From contig JAABTE010000026.1 of NCBI GenBank assembly GCA_011390035.1, forward strand, positions 1-15,013: DNA of 15,013 nt, given 5' to 3'. The stretch is from Desulfobacteraceae bacterium. Its GTDB lineage: Bacteria > Desulfobacterota > Desulfobacteria > Desulfobacterales > JAABSP01. The notes beneath the pieces were generated by a model, which did no database searches, had not been told where the DNA came from, and saw nothing but the letters and a program-made list of their open reading frames with translations. Below, in pieces: positions 1 to 7,279 of this stretch. Each line of letters starts with the position of its first letter. Position 1 is the first letter of the stretch. The translations under genes were made by a program, and so were the position numbers.

Positions 1-1
1 G

Positions 2-217
2 GATGATCGGCAATTCGCGGACAACCGGATTTACGCGGTTCGCTATCCGTCGGACGGGGAGGAGATCGCCGCCGTGAAGCGGGTTCGAAAATGGAGCCAT
101 GGGTTCGTGCTGGTGAGCGCCGCCCCGGAATACCCGCCGGAACTGACGGATCTGGACTGGCGGGATCTGTGCGTGGGGCGGGCCGTGTGGGTGTGGGGGC
201 CGCTGGCGGATTTGTAG
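2..217 (+). CDS. C-terminal part of a LexA/S24-type repressor (5' end outside window)
   Basis: The frame is open from the window edge and ends at TAG 215-217, giving 71 residues. The fragment reads like the end of an S24 (LexA/CI-type) peptidase domain. It has an 'RIYAVRYPSDGEE' strand, then 'AVKRVRKW', where the Lys (codon 77-79) sits where LexA carries its catalytic Lys in 'VKRL'. A 'FVLVSAAPEYPPE' segment follows, and then the closing 'VGRAVWVWGPL' strand typical of phage-repressor-like regulators. The family consists of HTH DNA-binding repressors that self-cleave through a Ser-Lys dyad. The Ser and the HTH domain lie outside the window, so self-cleavage and the target genes cannot be judged. 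A terminator follows at once. Confidence 0.7.
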   Translation, partial: DDRQFADNRIYAVRYPSDGEEIAAVKRVRKWSHGFVLVSAAPEYPPELTDLDWRDLCVGRAVWVWGPLADL

Positions 218-250
218 GGGCGGCAAGCGGGCGGCCGCCCCTCTTTTTTT
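217..250 (+). terminator. Intrinsic terminator after the S24 gene
   Basis: A perfect 8-bp GC stem (GGGGCGGC 217-224 with GCCGCCCC 234-241) has a 9-nt loop and is followed by TCTTTTTTT at 242-250. The stem starts on the last base of the stop codon. It separates the repressor from the convergent hydrolase gene. Confidence 0.85.
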
Positions 251-263
251 AAGGACCCGTTTC

Positions 264-1007
264 CTATTTCATGTCCCGGATCCGCACATCGATCTCCGGG
301 GCGTCCGCCAGCAGTTCCTTTAGCCGGCCGGGATCGGTTTCCCCGTAATGATAGGGGTAGAGAATGTCGGGGCGGATGATGCGGGCGGCCTCGGCGGTCA
401 TCTCCGGGGTCATGGTGTAGGGCAGGTTCATGGGAAGAAAGGCGATGGCGATATCGGTCAGGGTTTTCATTTCCGGAATGACCTCGGTGTCGCCGGCAAC
501 GTAGGCCTTTTTATCGCCGAACTGGATCACATAGCCATTGCCCTCTCCCTCCGGATGGAAGGGGGCGCCGTTTTCCCGCTTGTGAACGATGTTGTAGGCG
601 GGCGTGGCCAGGATCTTCAGGCCGATCAGATTGGCCGTGTCGCCGTTTTTCATCACCAGGCCGGGGCCCAGTTGGGCCTTGCAGGCTTCCGGGAAGGCCA
701 GGGCGGTTTCCGGCTTGCGCAGCGTTTCGATGGCCTTGGTGTCCAGGTGGTCCTGGTGGTGGTGGGTGATCAGAATCAGGTCCGCCCTGGGCAGCTTTTC
801 ATAGTCGGCCAGCCGGCTCCAGGGGTCCACATGGATGACCTTGTCGTTATAAGTGAGCATCAGGGTGCCGTGGCCGATGAAGGTGATGGTCAGATCGCCG
901 CCATCGGTTTTAAAGGTGTCCGCCTGAAAGGACGGCGCCGCGGCGCCGGCAAGACAGACGCCGGCGGCCACCAGCGGGAGCAGCATGATAATAGTCATTG
1001 TTTTCAT
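264..1007 (-). CDS. Exported metallo-beta-lactamase-fold hydrolase (UlaG-like)
   Basis: This 247-residue protein belongs to the MBL-fold metallohydrolases. The metal motif HxHxDH is present as H82-H83-H84-Q85-D86-H87. It is preceded by 'FIGHGTLML' and 'VIHVDPW' (44-63) and followed by 'AGDT' (171-174) and a late metal-type His in 'YPYHYG' (H220). The order and spacing match the UlaG/COG2220-like branch. The N-terminus (MKT, a hydrophobic core to about residue 21, then AGAAA) looks like a Sec signal peptide, so the enzyme is probably periplasmic. The position before C18 is Val, so a lipobox is unlikely. The start is supported by GGAGG (plus-strand 1017-1021), 9 nt upstream. The substrate is unknown; the family includes lactonases, phosphodiesterases and phospholipid hydrolases. 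Confidence 0.85.
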   Translation of the reverse strand: MKTMTIIMLLPLVAAGVCLAGAAAPSFQADTFKTDGGDLTITFIGHGTLMLTYNDKVIHVDPWSRLADYEKLPRADLILITHHHQDHLDTKAIETLRKPETALAFPEACKAQLGPGLVMKNGDTANLIGLKILATPAYNIVHKRENGAPFHPEGEGNGYVIQFGDKKAYVAGDTEVIPEMKTLTDIAIAFLPMNLPYTMTPEMTAEAARIIRPDILYPYHYGETDPGRLKELLADAPEIDVRIRDMK

Positions 1008-1136
1008 TCCCTGTTTCCTCCGTTTTTGATTATTTCTACGTTGGCAGCTTTAGACATAACCTATTGAATTTAATGTGTTTAGTTATATTGCGGCTTAAAT
1101 ATCATATTAGCAATAAAATCAGCATGTTACGTTTTT

Positions 1137-1167
1137 AAAGTACCAAAGTAGAATTATTTACTACTTT
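1137..1167. repeat. Small direct and inverted repeat in an AT-rich gap
   Basis: AAAGTAC (1137-1143) is followed by AAAGTAG (1145-1151), a 9-nt AT loop, and CTACTTT (1161-1167). The last two form a perfect 7-bp inverted repeat. It lies between the hydrolase start and the radical SAM stop, in about 180 bp that are strikingly AT-rich compared with the rest of the window. There is no U-tract of terminator quality. It could be an operator or a weak hairpin. Several -10-like hexamers occur nearby, but I found no convincing -35 partner for the hydrolase. Confidence 0.4.
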
Positions 1168-1202
1168 TCGGTTTTCAGTCTGTTGCCCTTGGGTTATTTG
1201 GT

Positions 1203-2264
1203 TCAGCATTCATTTTCCGATGGCCGGCCGTGGTGCCTTTTCAGGGGGCAGGCGGCGCTTTTGGCGCAGGCGCCGCAGTCCCGGGGATGATAATCGCACC
1301 CCTTTTCCAGCGCCCAGGTGGCCGCCACCTGGGCGCCAGGGGATGTGTAGGCGAAGGCCACGTCCCTTGAGATGTCGGGCGCGGCGCCGCCATAGCAGGA
1401 TCGGCCGGACCAACTGACGTTCCTTAGCCCCTCCTGGCGGGCCACGGCCACGCAACGCTCCATGAGCATACGGGTGGCGCCGGGGTGATCCTCCAGAACC
1501 CAGGCGGGCTTGAAGGCCAGAAAGCATACCGGAAGGGACGGGTCGATTTCCGCCAGGAATATGGACAGGGGCCGCACCTCGGTTTCGGTGACCTTGGGGA
1601 TCACCAGGATGCGGAATTCCCAGAGCTGTTCCCGGGCATACCGGGCGATATCCCGGGCGTTGCGCAGCGCCGGCCCCGCCGGGGCGCCGGTGAGGGCGCG
1701 GTGGGCGTCGTCGTAATAGGCCTTCAGGTCGTAGGTGAGCAGGTCGGCCACCCGGAGGGTTCGCTCCAGGGAGGCTTCGGTCATGAACCCGTTGGTGTCA
1801 AGATTGACGCGGGTTTCCGGCGCCCGCTTGCGGATTTCAGTCACCACCTGCTCCAGATAGGGCAGGTGGATGGTGGGCTCGCCGCCGGTAAAGAAGATCT
1901 GTTCCGTGGCCGGCCTTTTCGCCCAGGGAACCGCGAGCCCCGCCAGGCATTCGGCCGCCAGTTGGGCCGGCTCCACATGGCCCCTGAGCATCAGGCCGTT
2001 GTCCGGGTAATGGGCCGAGCGCCAGGTGTTGCAGTTGAGGCACTTGAAGTTGCATCCGGCCATGAAAATGGCGTGGCTCTCGGGCGATTCCGCCTGAAAT
2101 CGCTGGTTGGCCACCACCGAGGCCCCGGCTCGGCAGACGCCCAGCTCAGCGGCGGTCCGGTCCACGCCGCAGCGGTATTCGCAGAGCATGCAGCTTTTCA
2201 GGTCGTCCAGGTCCATGAACCGGGCGAGCTGTCGAATAAAATCGGTGTCGATGGAAGTGTTCAT
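1203..2264 (-). CDS. Radical SAM protein with extra N- and C-terminal cysteine motifs
   Basis: This 353-residue protein carries the radical SAM signature C71-x3-C75-x2-C78 ('CNFKCLNC'), which binds the [4Fe-4S] cluster that cleaves S-adenosylmethionine. A GGEP motif at 127-130 contacts SAM. 'VNLDTNGF' (153-160) and 'LLTYDLKAYYDD' (175-186) fit the PFL-activase-like TIM barrel. Before the core is a Cys set, C25-x2-C28-x3-C32-x11-C44, as in COG1313/COG1180-like uncharacterised activases. The tail has another set at C323, C330, C333 and C339. The protein substrate is unknown. The start ATG has no strong Shine-Dalgarno, but a good promoter lies about 40 bp upstream. The next in-frame Met is residue 18. 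The divergent neighbour is an M20 peptidase. Confidence 0.85.
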   Translation of the reverse strand: MNTSIDTDFIRQLARFMDLDDLKSCMLCEYRCGVDRTAAELGVCRAGASVVANQRFQAESPESHAIFMAGCNFKCLNCNTWRSAHYPDNGLMLRGHVEPAQLAAECLAGLAVPWAKRPATEQIFFTGGEPTIHLPYLEQVVTEIRKRAPETRVNLDTNGFMTEASLERTLRVADLLTYDLKAYYDDAHRALTGAPAGPALRNARDIARYAREQLWEFRILVIPKVTETEVRPLSIFLAEIDPSLPVCFLAFKPAWVLEDHPGATRMLMERCVAVARQEGLRNVSWSGRSCYGGAAPDISRDVAFAYTSPGAQVAATWALEKGCDYHPRDCGACAKSAACPLKRHHGRPSENEC

Positions 2265-2305
2265 TCGCTGTCAGTGTGCCTGTAATGGGTCTTGTCTTCA
2301 CCGAT

Positions 2306-2334
2306 AAGATAGCATGTAAGCGCCTGATGGTCAA
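2306..2334 (-). promoter_or_regulatory. Sigma-70-like promoter for the radical SAM gene
   Basis: On the minus strand, TTGACC (plus 2329-2334) and TATCTT (plus 2306-2311) are separated by exactly 17 bp. The predicted start near 2299 gives a leader of about 35 nt. Confidence 0.55.
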
Positions 2335-2408
2335 ACCACATTGGCGATGCTCCCCAGCCCCACCATTTCTGTTGCCGTGAGATAACCACGGCCTTTCCGC
2401 GCTTTTTC

Positions 2409-2437
2409 TTGCGGCAGGCCGCCGATCCGCGTATAGT
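2409..2437 (+). promoter_or_regulatory. Sigma-70-like promoter for the M20 peptidase gene
   Basis: TTGCGG (2409-2414) and TATAGT (2432-2437) are 17 bp apart. Transcription would start near 2444, about 54 nt before the ATG at 2498. This promoter and the minus-strand one lie back to back about 75 bp apart, so the two genes could share regulatory sites. Confidence 0.5.
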
Positions 2438-2497
2438 ACGGAAACCCTTGGGTGGACGCGGGACGCAAGCCCCGCTTGAAAAGGAGGAATCGCAATC

Positions 2498-3634
2498 ATG
2501 AGTTATCGGATCTCCACGGTCGAGCTGACCCGGAAACTGATCGCGTTCGACACCATGAACCCGCCGGGCCGGGAGCGGGCCCTGGCCCATTTTATCGGAG
2601 ACATGCTGTCAGGCGCCGGCTGGGCCGTTTCCCATTATGAATTCGAGCCGGGCCGCACCAGCCTGGTGGCCCGGCTGAAGGGGGCCGCCTACGGGCCGGC
2701 CCTTTGTTTTTCCGGTCATCTGGACACGGTGCCCCTGGGCGCAGCGCCGTGGCGGGTTGACCCGTTTGCCGGCGTGGTGGAGGGAGACCGGCTTTACGGC
2801 AGGGGCGCTTCGGACATGAAGGGCGGGCTGGCCGCCGTGATCGACGCCGCCCTCCGACTGTCGAAAGAAGGGCCTCCGGCGGCGGATATCCTGATTGTTT
2901 TTTCGGCGGGGGAGGAAAAGGGCTGCGAGGGGGCCCGATACCTGGCCGGCCTGGACGGCGTGCTGGACGGGGTGGGGGCACTGATCGTCTGCGAGCCCAC
3001 CGCCAACTACCCCATGCTGGGTCATAAGGGGGCGGCGTGGCTGGAGGCGGAAACAGCGGGCCGGGCGGCCCATGGCTCCATGCCCGATGAGGGGGAAAAC
3101 GCCATCTACGCCATGGCCGACGCCATCGTGCGGCTCCGGAGCCACCGCTTTTCCGCAGCCCCGCATCCGGTGCTGGGCGGCTCCACGCTCAACGTGGGGC
3201 TCATCGCCGGCGGCACCGCCGTCAACATCGTGCCGGACCGGTGCGTTATCCACATTGATGTTCGCCTCACGCCATTACAGGCGCTGGACGATGCCCTCGT
3301 CGAACTGACGGCCGCTGTCGGCCCCGCCGCCCGCCTGCGCCTTGTAAGCGGCGCCGAGGGCGTCTGGACCGATCCGGCCCACCCCTGGGTGGACAAGGTG
3401 TTCAACATAATGACGCCCCTGATGGAAGCGCCGCCGGCGCCCAGGGGCGTTACCTATTTTACCGACGCATCCGCCCTTTCCGAGGCCATGGGAGCGCCGC
3501 CCGCCCTCATCCTGGGCCCCGGAGAGCCGGACCAGGCCCACAAGACGGATGAATACTGCCGGATTTCCCGCCTGGAGACGGCCGCGGATGCCTATTTCCG
3601 CATCGCGTCGGCCTGGGGCGGGGAAAGCGACTGA
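2498..3634 (+). CDS. M20 family metallopeptidase (ArgE/DapE type)
   Basis: This 378-residue enzyme has the complete di-zinc M20 ligand set. 'GHLDTVP' gives H74 and D76, 'GRGASDMKGG' gives the bridging D106, 'AGEE' gives catalytic E139 and ligand E140, 'CEPT' gives E166, and 'QAHKTDE' gives H348. A dimerisation or lid domain (about 177-285) includes 'AAHGSMPDEGENAI' with the usual substrate-site His (H192). The family removes acyl groups or cleaves dipeptides; acetylornithine deacetylase and succinyl-diaminopimelate desuccinylase are the best-known members. Sequence alone does not say which applies, and no arginine or lysine biosynthesis gene is adjacent. AAGGAGG (2481-2487), 10 nt upstream, supports the start. 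Confidence 0.88.
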   Translation: MSYRISTVELTRKLIAFDTMNPPGRERALAHFIGDMLSGAGWAVSHYEFEPGRTSLVARLKGAAYGPALCFSGHLDTVPLGAAPWRVDPFAGVVEGDRLYGRGASDMKGGLAAVIDAALRLSKEGPPAADILIVFSAGEEKGCEGARYLAGLDGVLDGVGALIVCEPTANYPMLGHKGAAWLEAETAGRAAHGSMPDEGENAIYAMADAIVRLRSHRFSAAPHPVLGGSTLNVGLIAGGTAVNIVPDRCVIHIDVRLTPLQALDDALVELTAAVGPAARLRLVSGAEGVWTDPAHPWVDKVFNIMTPLMEAPPAPRGVTYFTDASALSEAMGAPPALILGPGEPDQAHKTDEYCRISRLETAADAYFRIASAWGGESD

Positions 3635-3640
3635 GCCTTG

Positions 3641-3676
3641 GTATAGGCTGGGGCATAGGCTGGGGTATAGGCTGAG
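3641..3676. repeat. Three 12-bp tandem repeats between convergent genes
   Basis: Three adjacent 12-bp units with consensus GTATAGGCTGGG lie at 3641-3652, 3653-3664 and 3665-3676. Unit 2 begins GC instead of GT and unit 3 ends GAG. The array starts seven bases after the M20 stop and ends just before the lipoprotein stop on the other strand. No U-tract follows. Confidence 0.85.
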
Positions 3677-3678
3677 CC

Positions 3679-4755
3679 TCAGGGCCAGACCCGCTGGAAA
3701 AGCCGCTCCATGGCTGGGGTGGAATCCTCCGAGAACTCCGGATAGATCTGATAGATTTCCGCCGGCTTGAAAGCGGGATCGGATGTTTTCAGCCGGTTGA
3801 GAAAATCCGTTGCGCCGCTTTCATTGCCATGGGCCAGCTCGATAAGCGCCAGATAGATGGCGATAACGCGGCGGGAGTTGAAATTGGCATCCGCAAGGGC
3901 ATTGTTGAGGACGCTTTTGGCACCGGAAAAGTCGCCGCCATGGTAGATCGTGATGCCATGCTTGACCTTGTCCGATATGTGAGAGCCGGTCTTTCTGAGA
4001 GGGGAAGCCGAGCCATTGCCACCTTGGGTGTCTGAATCAACGGGGTCGCCGATGCCCGGCTTCTTTTCACCCGCGTCATCCCCGCTCGTTTCCGGTTCTG
4101 TCGATGCTGGCGCGGGCGCCGCCGCGAGCTTGGCGTCGGGCTGGGGCGGTTCCACTATTCCGGGGAACGGGACGCCTCGCAATCCGTAGATTACGGGCAT
4201 CTTCAGCTTCTGGCCCGACTGCAGGTCGCTGGCCCGGGTTTTGTTCAGCGTCTCCAGCAGGGCCAGCACATTGCCGGCTTTTCTCGCCTCCTTGATCAGT
4301 TTGCGCTCCCTGACCAGTTCCTCGGTGATATAGTTGCCGTCGGGCAGGCTGTACACGGTGGTTTTGAAGGTGTCGTAATAGTCCATGGCGATTCCGGAAA
4401 GGGTCTCGCCCTCGCCGACCCTTCGCGTGTCGAAGTCCGTCTTAGGCTTTTGGGAAAAGGTGGGCTTTGGCTGCTCGGCCGACGGCTTTTTGGCGACATC
4501 GGTCCCATAGGAATCGGCGGTGGGCCGCTGCTGCCCGCCGGCCAGGACATCCTTTATCCCGGCCAGGCTGCTTTCACATTCGGCGTTTCCAGGCTCGATG
4601 GCGCAGGCTTTTTCATACAGCTCGGACGCCTTTGTCAGGTAGCCATCTTCCTGATGGGTTCTGGCTTGCTTCATGAGCCGCTCGAATTCCGACGCACATC
4701 CGGCGACCACCAACAGACACAGAAAGCCGGTGATCATGTATCCTATTCTTGCCAT
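3679..4755 (-). CDS. Lipoprotein with TPR-like and LysM domains
   Basis: This 358-residue protein starts with a lipoprotein signal peptide whose lipobox is V17-A18-G19-C20. The +2 residue is Ala rather than Asp, which by the E. coli sorting rule favours the outer membrane. Residues about 24-70 resemble a TPR pair ('GYLTKASELYEKACAIEPGN'). Residues about 110-190 look like a LysM peptidoglycan-binding domain ('VGEGETLSGIAMDYYD' to 'LQSGQKLKMPVIY') with a helical insertion. A Pro/Ala/Gly-rich linker (200-255) leads to a second helical repeat region (260-345, 'YHGGDFSGAKSVLNNALADA'). Such proteins anchor to the cell wall and act as scaffolds or activators. GAGGA (plus 4762-4766), 6 nt upstream, supports the start. 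It is divergent from a PBP1A-type gene. Confidence 0.82.
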   Translation of the reverse strand: MARIGYMITGFLCLLVVAGCASEFERLMKQARTHQEDGYLTKASELYEKACAIEPGNAECESSLAGIKDVLAGGQQRPTADSYGTDVAKKPSAEQPKPTFSQKPKTDFDTRRVGEGETLSGIAMDYYDTFKTTVYSLPDGNYITEELVRERKLIKEARKAGNVLALLETLNKTRASDLQSGQKLKMPVIYGLRGVPFPGIVEPPQPDAKLAAAPAPASTEPETSGDDAGEKKPGIGDPVDSDTQGGNGSASPLRKTGSHISDKVKHGITIYHGGDFSGAKSVLNNALADANFNSRRVIAIYLALIELAHGNESGATDFLNRLKTSDPAFKPAEIYQIYPEFSEDSTPAMERLFQRVWP

Positions 4756-4817
4756 ATTATGTCCTCGCTGTCGATTCAGGGGAGGTCCGCCTCCGTTGCC
4801 GTAAAAGATTCAGAACC

Positions 4818-4847
4818 ATTTTAAATAAAACGGGCCATATTTGTAAA
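4818..4847 (-). promoter_or_regulatory. Promoter candidate for the LysM lipoprotein gene
   Basis: On the minus strand, TTTACA (plus 4842-4847) and TAAAAT (plus 4818-4823) are separated by 18 bp. The leader would be about 55 nt and would include the GGAGG/CCTCC hairpin. Confidence 0.45.
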
Positions 4848-4927
4848 CCGTTTTTTCCACATGCCTTCAATCCCGGTCTTCAATCAGTGGAAGACGCCTC
4901 CTCCCGAAGGAGGGACGGGCCGGCGGA

Positions 4928-4955
4928 TTGGGGGCGGCGAATGCAACAATAAAAT
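4928..4955 (+). promoter_or_regulatory. Promoter candidate for the PBP1A gene
   Basis: TTGGGG (4928-4933) and TAAAAT (4950-4955) are 16 bp apart. This would give a leader of about 115 nt containing the perfect 10-bp hairpin at 5012-5047. The -35 match is weak, so this is tentative. Confidence 0.35.
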
Positions 4956-5011
4956 AGGGTTATACCCCATGGCGCCCATCCCCTCCGCTCGCTTATAAAT
5001 TCAGATAAATA

Positions 5012-5047
5012 GTTTTTCGGCTCAACGCGCGGAGATGGCCGAAAAAC
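5012..5047 (+). promoter_or_regulatory. Perfect 10-bp hairpin in the PBP1A leader
   Basis: GTTTTTCGGC (5012-5021) is the exact reverse complement of GCCGAAAAAC (5038-5047), with a 16-nt loop. The T-run is on the 5' arm, so it is not an intrinsic terminator on either strand. It ends immediately before an in-frame ATG (5048) and 15 nt before the AAGGAG (5062-5067) that serves the likely real start at 5078. It could be a leader hairpin that affects translation, or a protein-binding site. Confidence 0.55.
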
Positions 5048-5077
5048 ATGAGCGAGCGCGGAAGGAGAGACGTTTCC

Positions 5078-7216
5078 ATGTTCAGACGACAAGCCAGGCG
5101 CGGTTATGGGGCGCTTCCAAAAAAAAGAAAACTTTTTGAATTCGGCGGAATGGCCGGACGGGGTGTCCGGCTGATCATTCCGGTGGCGATAATTGGCATG
5201 CTGGGCACGCTGGCGCTTACGGGGGCGATGTTCATGAAGTACAGCCACCTGGTCCGGGACCTGCCTGAAATTCCTCGGGAAGCGGCCTTTTTGCCGCCGG
5301 CCATGAGCACGGTCTACGCGGACGATGGCCAGGTGATCGCCGAATTTTATCGCGAGCGGCGAATTATCACGCCCCTGTCCCAAATGCCGCCCCGGCTGAT
5401 CCAGGCCTTCATCGCCGCGGAGGATGACCGGTTTTTCGAGCATGGCGGCATTGATTTGTCCGGCATCGGCCGGGCAATGATCCGCAACATCGCCGCCGGC
5501 CGCGTCACCCAGGGCGGCAGCACCATCACCCAGCAGGTGGTCAAGGCGGTTTTCGATGATCCGGCCCGCAGCTTCCGCCGCAAGATCCGCGAGGCCCTGC
5601 TGGCCATGCGGCTGGAGGCGCGTTTTTCCAAGGATCGGATTTTGTTTTACTACCTTAATCAGATCTACCTGGGAGACGGCGCTTATGGCGTGGGCGCCGC
5701 TTCCCAGACCTACTTCGACAAGCCGGTCCAGGCGCTGGACCTATCCGAGTGCGCCCTGCTGGCGGGTCTTCCACCGGCGCCCAGCGCCTATTCCCCCACC
5801 CGCAATCCGGAAATGGCGGAACGCCGGCGCCTGTATGTGTTGCGCCGGATGGCCGAGGAGGGCTACATCGGCCGCCTGCAGGCGGAAACGGCCGCCGCCC
5901 GGAAACCGGCGCTCCGCCCCCATGGGTCCGAGGCGTTGAACGTGGCGCCCTGGTTTGCAGCGCATGTGCGCGAGTATGTGACCGAACGCTACGGAGAGGC
6001 GGCGCTTTACGGCGGCGGCCTGAAGATTCACACCACCTTGAATGTCGAGGCCCAGCGGGCGGCGCGGCGCCAGGTGGTGGCCGGGCTGCGCGAGCTGGAA
6101 AAACGCCAGGGGCTCGAAGGGCCGGACGCCCCGGTTCCAGAGGGCGCCCTCGTCTGCATCGAGGCCGGCACCGGCCATGTGAAGGCGCTGGTGGGCGGAC
6201 GGGACTTTGAAGTGAGCCAGTTCAACCGCGCCCTGCGGGCCCGCCGCCAGCCCGGCTCCGCGTTCAAGCCGATCCTGTATGCCGCCGCTCTGGACCATGG
6301 CTATACCCCGGCCACCCTGGTGTCGGACACGCCTTACGAATACGAGGACGAAAACGGCCTGTGGGAGCCGGAAAACTACGATGAAAAGTTCGAGGGCGAC
6401 ATCCTGCTGCGCCGGGCCCTGATCCATTCCCGCAACATCCCCGCCATCCGGGTGCTGGATGATCTGGGCGTGGGATACGCCGCCGATTACGCCCATAAGC
6501 TGGGCATCACCTCCCGCCTTGACCGGAACCTTTCCCTGGCCCTTGGCTCCTCCGGGGTGTCGCTGATGGAGATGGTCACGGCCTTTTCGGTCTTTGCCAA
6601 CCAGGGCCGGCTGGTCCAGCCCGTCTTCATCATAAGGATCGCGGACAGCCGGGGCGGCGCCTTGCCGGAAATGCCCATCGAGCCTATCCGGGCGATGGCG
6701 GCGGATACCGCCTTTATCATGACCACCATGCTCCGGGCCGTTGTGGAAGAGGGCACCGGCCGACGGGTTCGCGCCCTCGGCCGGCCGGTGGCCGGAAAAA
6801 CCGGCACCACGGATGATTTCAAGGACGCCTGGTTTCTCGGCTACACCCCGGACTATGTCACCGGCGTCTGGGTGGGCTTTGACATGATGCAATCCCTTGG
6901 CGAGAACGAAACCGGTTCCCGGGCCGCAAGCCCCATATGGGTCGAATTCATGAAGATCCTTCACAAGGGCCTTCCCATCCGGGATTTCAGGCCGCCGGAG
7001 ACCGTGGTTGAGGCTCGCATCGATAAAAAAACGGGCTACCGCGTCGCCTTGCGGTCCGGAAATTCATGCCTGGCCTGGTTCAAGCAGGGAACAGCCCCCG
7101 TCCTCCGGCCCGCGCCCGCGCCCGCGCCTGAGCCTATTCCCGAATGGGCGCCCGGAGACAGGGGACCGTATCGGGCGTTGGTGAGCCGGGAGCAATTCTT
7201 CAAGACGGGGTTCTGA
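5078..7216 (+). CDS. mrcA: PBP1A-type bifunctional peptidoglycan synthase
   Basis: This class A penicillin-binding protein polymerises lipid II and cross-links peptides in the periplasm. I prefer the start at 5078 (712 residues) because AAGGAG (5062-5067) lies 10 nt before it. An ATG at 5048 gives 722 residues but has only a GGAG in a hairpin loop. In the 722 numbering, there is a basic N-terminus and a membrane anchor at about 41-63. The GT51 domain has 'EDDRFFEHGGID' (catalytic E125), 'QGGSTITQQ' (156-164) and 'RKIREALLAMRLE'. The transpeptidase has S404-x-x-K407 ('PGSAFKP'), S461-R-N463 and K584-T-G. The usual PCB_OB insertion between the domains is absent: 'RQGLEGP' runs almost directly into 'ALVCIEAGTG'. 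The tail has a PAPAPAP stretch from three CCCGCG repeats (7109-7126). It is divergent from a LysM lipoprotein. Confidence 0.93.
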   Translation: MFRRQARRGYGALPKKRKLFEFGGMAGRGVRLIIPVAIIGMLGTLALTGAMFMKYSHLVRDLPEIPREAAFLPPAMSTVYADDGQVIAEFYRERRIITPLSQMPPRLIQAFIAAEDDRFFEHGGIDLSGIGRAMIRNIAAGRVTQGGSTITQQVVKAVFDDPARSFRRKIREALLAMRLEARFSKDRILFYYLNQIYLGDGAYGVGAASQTYFDKPVQALDLSECALLAGLPPAPSAYSPTRNPEMAERRRLYVLRRMAEEGYIGRLQAETAAARKPALRPHGSEALNVAPWFAAHVREYVTERYGEAALYGGGLKIHTTLNVEAQRAARRQVVAGLRELEKRQGLEGPDAPVPEGALVCIEAGTGHVKALVGGRDFEVSQFNRALRARRQPGSAFKPILYAAALDHGYTPATLVSDTPYEYEDENGLWEPENYDEKFEGDILLRRALIHSRNIPAIRVLDDLGVGYAADYAHKLGITSRLDRNLSLALGSSGVSLMEMVTAFSVFANQGRLVQPVFIIRIADSRGGALPEMPIEPIRAMAADTAFIMTTMLRAVVEEGTGRRVRALGRPVAGKTGTTDDFKDAWFLGYTPDYVTGVWVGFDMMQSLGENETGSRAASPIWVEFMKILHKGLPIRDFRPPETVVEARIDKKTGYRVALRSGNSCLAWFKQGTAPVLRPAPAPAPEPIPEWAPGDRGPYRALVSREQFFKTGF

Positions 7217-7279
7217 AAAGAATCTCCATCAGATCCGAATCACCGCCGGATCAGCCCGTCCTGGCCGCGCCGGGTCCGG

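Larger units (their letters stand above)
4756..5077. other. Divergent intergenic region with several hairpins
   Basis: This gap between the lipoprotein and PBP1A genes holds no convincing gene. It contains GGAGG-TCCG-CCTCC (4781-4794), GTCTTC-N8-GAAGAC (4876-4895), CCTCC-CGAA-GGAGG (4900-4913) and a 10-bp inverted repeat at 5012-5047. There is a promoter candidate for each direction (4818-4847 minus, 4928-4955 plus). The 4781-4794 hairpin falls in the lipoprotein mRNA leader and would pair up an SD-like GGAGG. Confidence 0.6.

Noticed and set aside
4879..4889. TTCAATCAGTG shared with 11200-11210
   Set aside because: An 11-mer shared once in 15 kb is expected by chance and the flanks do not match.
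5012..5047. Reading the PBP1A leader hairpin as an intrinsic terminator
   Set aside because: The T-run is in the 5' arm and no U-tract follows the 3' arm on either strand.
5741..6964. Long open frame of 407 codons on the minus strand
   Set aside because: It is antisense to the PBP1A gene, low in recognisable structure and without a Shine-Dalgarno.
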